From Pseudomonadota bacterium (GTDB taxonomy: Bacteria; Pseudomonadota; Alphaproteobacteria; Caulobacterales; Caulobacteraceae), in assembly GCA_023412655.1 (NCBI GenBank), contig JAEYNH010000030.1, forward strand, positions 1 through 36,388: a stretch of 36,388 bases of DNA, written 5' to 3'. Shown piece by piece: positions 32,373-36,388 of this stretch (its first letter is position 1; each line of letters starts with the position of its first letter). The notes under the pieces are model-generated. The model did no database searches. It saw only the letters and a list, made by a program, of their open reading frames with translations, and was not told the origin of the DNA. The position numbers and the translations under genes were made by a program.

Positions 32373-33782
32373 TCAGGTCAGCGGCTTGGAGGGATCGAAG
32401 TTGGCCACGTCGTAGGGGATGCCCCGGCGCAGCATTTCGTCCAGGCAGCGGGGGCGCAGGCCGCTGGCGCGGAACTCGCCGTGCACCGCGCCGTCGGCGG
32501 CGGTGTGGGTGCGCACGAAGGTGAAGATGTCCTGCATCTGCACGACGTTGCCCTCCATGCCGACGATCTCGGTGACGTAGGTCACCTTCCGCTTGCCGTC
32601 GGGCAGGCGCATCACCTGGACGATGAGCCCGACGGCGGAGGCGATCTGCGCCCGCATGGCCTCGGGGCTGATGTTCATGCCGCCCATGGCCACCATCTGC
32701 TCCAGGCGGCTGATGGCCTCGCGGGGATTGTTGGAGTGGATCGTGGCCATGGAGCCTTCGTGGCCCGTGTTCATGGCCTGCAGCATGTCGAAGGCCTCTT
32801 CCGAGCGCACCTCGCCCAGGATCACCCGGTCGGGACGCATCCGCAGGGCGTTCTTCACCAGCTCGCGCTGGCGGATCTCGCCCTTTCCCTCGATGTTGGG
32901 GGGACGGGTCTCCATGCGCACCACATGCGGCTGCTGGAGCTGCAGCTCGGCGGCGTCCTCGATGGTGATCAGCCGCTCGCCGTGACTGATGGCGGCGGAG
33001 AGGGCGTTCAGCAGGGTGGTCTTCCCCGAGCCGGTGCCGCCCGAGATGACGGTGGAGACCCGGGCCCGGACCGCGCCGTAGAGGAAGTCGGACACGGCCT
33101 GGGGCATGGCCCCGAATTCCACCAGCTTCTCCAGGGTCAGCGGCTTCTTGGAGAACTTGCGGATCGAGACCGAGGCGCCGTCGATGGCGATGGGCGGGAT
33201 GGCGGCGTTCACGCGGCTGCCGTCCGGCAGGCGGGCGTCCACCATGGGTTGGCTCTCGTCGATCCGCCGGCCGACGCCGGCGACGATCCGCTGCACGATG
33301 CGCAGCAGGTGGTCGTTGTCGCGGAAGTGGACCGGGGTGAGCTCCAGCTCGCCGCGCCGCTCCACATAGACCTGGTAGGGGCCGTTGATCAGGATGTCGT
33401 TGATCGACTCGTCCTTCAGCAGCGGCTCGATGGGGCCAAGGCCCACCATCTCGTCGTAGATCGATGCGCCCAGCTCCTCGAGTTCGGCGGTGTTGAGGGC
33501 CATGCGCTCGGCGCGGGCGAACTCCACCACCTGGCCCATGACCTGGCGGCGCAGCTCGGCCTCGTCCAGCTTGTCCAGCTTGGCCAGGTCCAGCTCGTCG
33601 ATGAGCTTGGAATGCAGGCGCAGGCGAAGGTCGAGCCGGTGGGCGTCGGCGGCGGGCGGGGCCGGACGGGAGGGCGTGTCCTTAGGGGCAGCCGCCGCCT
33701 TGGCCTTGGGCTGGGCGGCGACGGCCGGGACGGGTGCGGGCGCCGGCGCCACGGCGGCGCGGGCGAGACTGAAGCGTCCCAT
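32373..33782 (-). CDS. cpaF: Tad pilus assembly ATPase CpaF/TadA
   Basis: A 469-aa hexameric secretion ATPase that powers extension (and probably retraction) of Tad pili. A Pro/Ala-rich, likely disordered leader occupies about 1-48. The N-domain (ILINGPYQVYVERRGELELT) is followed by Walker A GGTGSGKTT at 248-256, Walker B-region RMRPDRVILGEVRSEEA, and the His-box GHEGSMATIHSNNPREAISRLE. ATG 33782 overlaps the CpaE stop by 1 nt (TGATG). All catalytic motifs are intact, so the machine should be functional. Confidence 0.96.
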   Translation of the reverse strand: MGRFSLARAAVAPAPAPVPAVAAQPKAKAAAAPKDTPSRPAPPAADAHRLDLRLRLHSKLIDELDLAKLDKLDEAELRRQVMGQVVEFARAERMALNTAELEELGASIYDEMVGLGPIEPLLKDESINDILINGPYQVYVERRGELELTPVHFRDNDHLLRIVQRIVAGVGRRIDESQPMVDARLPDGSRVNAAIPPIAIDGASVSIRKFSKKPLTLEKLVEFGAMPQAVSDFLYGAVRARVSTVISGGTGSGKTTLLNALSAAISHGERLITIEDAAELQLQQPHVVRMETRPPNIEGKGEIRQRELVKNALRMRPDRVILGEVRSEEAFDMLQAMNTGHEGSMATIHSNNPREAISRLEQMVAMGGMNISPEAMRAQIASAVGLIVQVMRLPDGKRKVTYVTEIVGMEGNVVQMQDIFTFVRTHTAADGAVHGEFRASGLRPRCLDEMLRRGIPYDVANFDPSKPLT

Positions 33783-34948
33783 CAGGCCGCCCTGGCGTTG
33801 CGCGCCGGCGCCCCGGCCAGGCGATCGACCAGCAGCTGCACGTCCTTGACGATCTTGGACTTGGGTCGGTGCTGGGCGATGGGCCCGCCCAGGTTGGCGG
33901 AGGCCGCGGCGGCCTCCCAGTCGGAGCTGACGCCCGCCTCGGCCTTGCGCTGCAGGGCGCGCTCGGCCTCGGCCATGGACGGGGCGGGGCCGAACATGCG
34001 GCTGGCCAGGCGGTTCAGCACGATCCGGGGCTTCAGGCCGGCGCCCAGGGCATGCTCGATCTCGTCGGAATAGGCCCGGGCCGCCAGCAGGGCGGGGACG
34101 GTGAGCTCGGAGATGACCAGAACCTCGTCGCACCCGGCCAGGGCCTCGAGGGTCCACGGGCGGCGGTGGCGCGGCACGTCCAGGATCACCCAGTCGTAGC
34201 ATTCGCAGGCGACCTCCAGCATCCGCAGCACGGCCTCGCGGGAGACCGCATCGAAGGCGCCTGGGTCACGCACGCCCGCCAGCAGGTCGAGCTGCTTGGA
34301 GATGGGGGTGATGAAGGCCTGCAGCATGGCCGCGTCGAGACGCTCGGCCGCCTGGCCGAAGTCGGCGAGGCGCATGGCGGCCTGGGCCCCGAGATAGGCG
34401 GCGGCCGCCCCGTCGGCGAGGTTCAGGTCCACCAGGCAGACGCTGCGTTCGGTCTTGGCGCGCGCGGCGAGGGCGGTGGCGATCTCGATGGCCAGGGTGG
34501 TGGCCCCGGCGCCGCCGACCGCGCCGCTGACGGCCCAGCAGCGGCTTTCGCCGGAGGGGGATTGCGGCGCGGGCGCGGGACCGGCAGCGGCGAGCAGGCC
34601 CTGGACGGCGGCGGCCAGCTGCTCGCCGGTGAACGGCGCCTCCAGCACGTCGGAGTGGGGCAGGCGCAGCAGGTTGCGGACCAGGCCGGTGGGCAGGCTC
34701 TCGCCCAGCAGCAACACCGGCGGGCAGGCCTTGAGCCCGGACAGTGTCTTCACCGCCGCAGCCAGGTCGGGCGCCTCCCACGCGTCGGCGTCGATCAGCA
34801 CCAGATCCCGGGGAACGGCGCCAAGTTCGGCGAGCTGGGCGACGGAGCCCATCTCCAGGTCGGCGCCGGCGAGGGCGCCCTTGGCGTGGGGCGCCAGGGC
34901 CTGGCCCAGCGCCAGGATCCGGCGGCCTTGCAGCAGGGGGCGTCCCAT
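33782..34948 (-). CDS. cpaE: CpaE/TadZ-like pilus localisation protein with a degenerate P-loop
   Basis: A 388-aa protein. Residues 1-125 form a receiver-like atypical domain, and residues about 135-370 a MinD/ParA-type ATPase fold, with SRCWAVSGAVGGAGATTLAI in place of the normal KGGxGKT. Both signature lysines are absent, as in several TadZ proteins that bind but barely hydrolyse ATP. VCLVDLNLADGAAAAYLG, YDWVILDVPRHRRPWT and VLNRL are the remaining fold motifs. TadZ/CpaE places the pilus machine at a cell pole. The start ATG 34948 overlaps the secretin stop by 1 nt (TGATG); a TTG just upstream is unlikely. Confidence 0.92.
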   Translation of the reverse strand: MGRPLLQGRRILALGQALAPHAKGALAGADLEMGSVAQLAELGAVPRDLVLIDADAWEAPDLAAAVKTLSGLKACPPVLLLGESLPTGLVRNLLRLPHSDVLEAPFTGEQLAAAVQGLLAAAGPAPAPQSPSGESRCWAVSGAVGGAGATTLAIEIATALAARAKTERSVCLVDLNLADGAAAAYLGAQAAMRLADFGQAAERLDAAMLQAFITPISKQLDLLAGVRDPGAFDAVSREAVLRMLEVACECYDWVILDVPRHRRPWTLEALAGCDEVLVISELTVPALLAARAYSDEIEHALGAGLKPRIVLNRLASRMFGPAPSMAEAERALQRKAEAGVSSDWEAAAASANLGGPIAQHRPKSKIVKDVQLLVDRLAGAPARNARAA

Positions 34949-36267
34949 CAAAGCGTGTCCTCGTGGGTGATCGGCTTGTCCAGGGCCTTGCCCTCCAAGA
35001 AGAGCGCCGCATCGCCGGGCTCGCGGCCCGGCGGAAGGCGGGTGGCGGCGGCGGTGGTCAGGTCGGACTGGGTGGCGAAGCGGGGAGTGACGATCACCAC
35101 CAGTTCGGTCTCCGCCTTCTTCCAGCGGGCCGAGCGGAACAGCGCGCCCAGCACCGGCACGTCGCCCACCCCCGGCACCTGCCGCAGGGCGTTCGTGTAT
35201 TCGCGCTGGAACAGGCCGCCGATGGCCAGGGACTGGCCGTCCTTGAGCTCGACGACCGTCTGGGTGCGGCGGACGATCAGGCCGGGGACGGTGAAGCCCT
35301 GCACGCGAAGCGAGTTGGTGAAGTCCAGCTGGCTGACCTCGGGCTCCACCTCCAGGCGGATCAGGCCGTTGTCCTGGACCACCGGCTTGAAGGTGAGCTC
35401 CACCCCGTACTTGCGGAACTCCAGGCTGATCAGGTCGTCCCGCTGGGGCACCGGATAGGGATATTCGCCGCCCGCATGGAAGGTGGCCGTCTGGCCCGGT
35501 ATGGCCACCAGGTTCGGCCGCGCCAGGGTGCGGATGACGCCCTTCTCCTCGAGGGCGCTCAAGGTCGCCTCCAGCCGGACGTTGCCCCAGCCGCCGCCGA
35601 AGGACGCCACGCCCGCCGGCGGGCTGGCGCCGATCAGGCCGCTGCCGATGCCCACCGCCCAGGATTCATTGCCCACCGCGGCCTGGACGCCGATGTCCCG
35701 CAGGGCCGAGCGTGTGGCTTCCAGCACCCGCACCTCCAGGATCACCTGCTGGGACGCGCGCACCGAGACCCGGGAGATCAGGCCGTCGGGAGCATAGCGC
35801 TGGGCGATGGCCTCGGCCTTGTACTGCACGCCGGTGTCCGAGACCTCGCCGGTGAGCATCAGGGCCTCGCCGAGGTTGCGCACCCGCAGGGGCTCGTCGG
35901 GAAAGGCGGCGGCAAGGTCCTGCTGCAGGCCCTCGGCGTCGTAGCCGACGCGGATGTCCAGCACCTCCTGCAGCCGTCCGCCGGGGCCATAGACCAGCAT
36001 GTTGGTGGAGCCGAACTCCAGACCCTGGACGTAGAAGCTGCGGTCCGAGGTCGCCGTCACCTTGGCGATTTCGGGCTGGGAGACGACGATGCGGGCCGCC
36101 GGCTGGCCGAGACGGAACGACAGCGACTTGTCCCTGGGCACATGGATGGAGCGCCGCGGGGCGGGCTCGCTGCGCAGTTCCTGGGCCGGAGCCGGCGACG
36201 GGCAGACGGCGCCGGCCAGGGCGACGGCGCAGGCGATCGCGCGGAGGAAGGTTCGGGTCATCAGCAT
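34948..36267 (-). CDS. cpaC: Tad pilus outer-membrane secretin CpaC/RcpA
   Basis: A 439-aa secretin subunit. A signal peptide spans about 1-28. An N-terminal pilus-assembly domain (RSIHVPRDKSLSFRLGQPAARIVVSQPEIAKVTATSDRSFYVQG, split here only by its natural length) and a BON-like domain precede the secretin homology domain with VRLEATLSALEEKGVIRTLARPNL, the VPGL segment, and GVGDVPVLGALFRS, followed by ETELVVIVTPR. It forms the outer-membrane channel through which the pilus passes. ATG 36267 is used; ATG 36261 would remove two residues. It lies 7 nt after the cpaB stop. The cpaD gene that follows cpaC in Caulobacter is absent here. Confidence 0.95.
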   Translation of the reverse strand: MLMTRTFLRAIACAVALAGAVCPSPAPAQELRSEPAPRRSIHVPRDKSLSFRLGQPAARIVVSQPEIAKVTATSDRSFYVQGLEFGSTNMLVYGPGGRLQEVLDIRVGYDAEGLQQDLAAAFPDEPLRVRNLGEALMLTGEVSDTGVQYKAEAIAQRYAPDGLISRVSVRASQQVILEVRVLEATRSALRDIGVQAAVGNESWAVGIGSGLIGASPPAGVASFGGGWGNVRLEATLSALEEKGVIRTLARPNLVAIPGQTATFHAGGEYPYPVPQRDDLISLEFRKYGVELTFKPVVQDNGLIRLEVEPEVSQLDFTNSLRVQGFTVPGLIVRRTQTVVELKDGQSLAIGGLFQREYTNALRQVPGVGDVPVLGALFRSARWKKAETELVVIVTPRFATQSDLTTAAATRLPPGREPGDAALFLEGKALDKPITHEDTL

Positions 36268-36274
36268 GGGCGCC

Positions 36275-36388
36275 TCAGGTGGTCGTCGGCGCGGCGACGG
36301 CGGTGGCGGCGGTCGGGCGGGGCTTGCGATCGCGCTTCACCGCCTCGCCTTCGACGACGAGGATGCCGTGGGCGGCGGGGGCTCCGCC
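36275..36388 (-). CDS. cpaB: Partial CDS, C-terminus of CpaB/RcpC-like protein
   Basis: Only the last 37 codons are inside the window. The visible tail HGILVVEGEAVKRDRKP, followed by an Ala/Thr/Pro-rich end, and its position 7 nt before the secretin gene fit CpaB (RcpC), the periplasmic SAF-domain protein of Tad pili. The fragment is too short for a sequence-based family call, so the identity rests mainly on the conserved gene order. Confidence 0.6.
   Translation of the reverse strand, partial: GGAPAAHGILVVEGEAVKRDRKPRPTAATAVAAPTTT

Overview
This window is a high-GC chromosomal segment from an alphaproteobacterium, most likely Caulobacterales (Caulobacter/Phenylobacterium type). That placement is an inference. 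It rests on the Cpa/Tad pilus operon in cpaB-cpaC-cpaE-cpaF-tadB-tadC order, an HWE-family sensor kinase, secreted amidohydrolases, a WbpE-like sugar aminotransferase, and a lipid/xenobiotic gene set (acyl-CoA synthetase, single-chain acyl-CoA carboxylase, P450 with an APH-like kinase). Genes are dense, many overlap by 1-4 nt, and no intergenic gap exceeds about 150 bp. I see no tRNA, rRNA, IS element, phage gene or CRISPR array.

Layout. 1-1831 (minus): an SDR dehydrogenase, a histidine phosphatase and a partial lipoprotein form one operon, with a TetR/PsrA-like operator candidate in front. 1869-8067 (minus): LpxR-type outer-membrane lipid A deacylase, DegT/WbpE-like aminotransferase, secreted amidohydrolase, acyl-CoA synthetase, and SAM methyltransferase. 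8191-10356 (plus): a LemA-TPM-TPM membrane operon. 10422-14660 (plus): an HWE sensor kinase, then the two subunits of an isoquinoline 1-oxidoreductase-like molybdenum hydroxylase. 14685-14741: a REP-like double hairpin. 14819-18091 (plus): a very large single-chain biotin-dependent acyl-CoA carboxylase. 18107-20415 (minus): a CoxE-like VWA protein and a MoxR/CoxD-like AAA+ ATPase. 20503-23703: a lysine/alpha-aminoadipate catabolic module (ALDH7 and a saccharopine/lysine 6-dehydrogenase-like enzyme) with a divergent Lrp-type regulator. 23700-26542: a thioredoxin-reductase-like flavoprotein and an ArsR-like regulator, divergent from NIPSNAP, ABM and DUF1810 genes. 26539-30459: a small helical protein, an APH-like phosphotransferase and a cytochrome P450, divergent from an unrecognised 358-aa protein across a promoter rich in inverted repeats. 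30456-36388 (minus): the Tad/Cpa pilus operon, cut by the window edge in cpaB.

How the parts may work together. The lysine module is the clearest pathway: lysine or saccharopine is oxidised to the semialdehyde/P6C, which ALDH7 oxidises to 2-aminoadipate under probable Lrp control. The P450/phosphotransferase/small-protein/unknown-protein locus looks like an uncharacterised hydroxylation-phosphorylation route for a hydrophobic compound and is the best candidate here for undescribed biology. The MoxR/VWA pair close to a molybdenum hydroxylase recalls CoxD/CoxE maturation of CO dehydrogenase, although the genes are not in one operon. Three of the four convergent gene pairs share a CTAG tetranucleotide as overlapping TAG stop codons on both strands, an unusual compaction signature.
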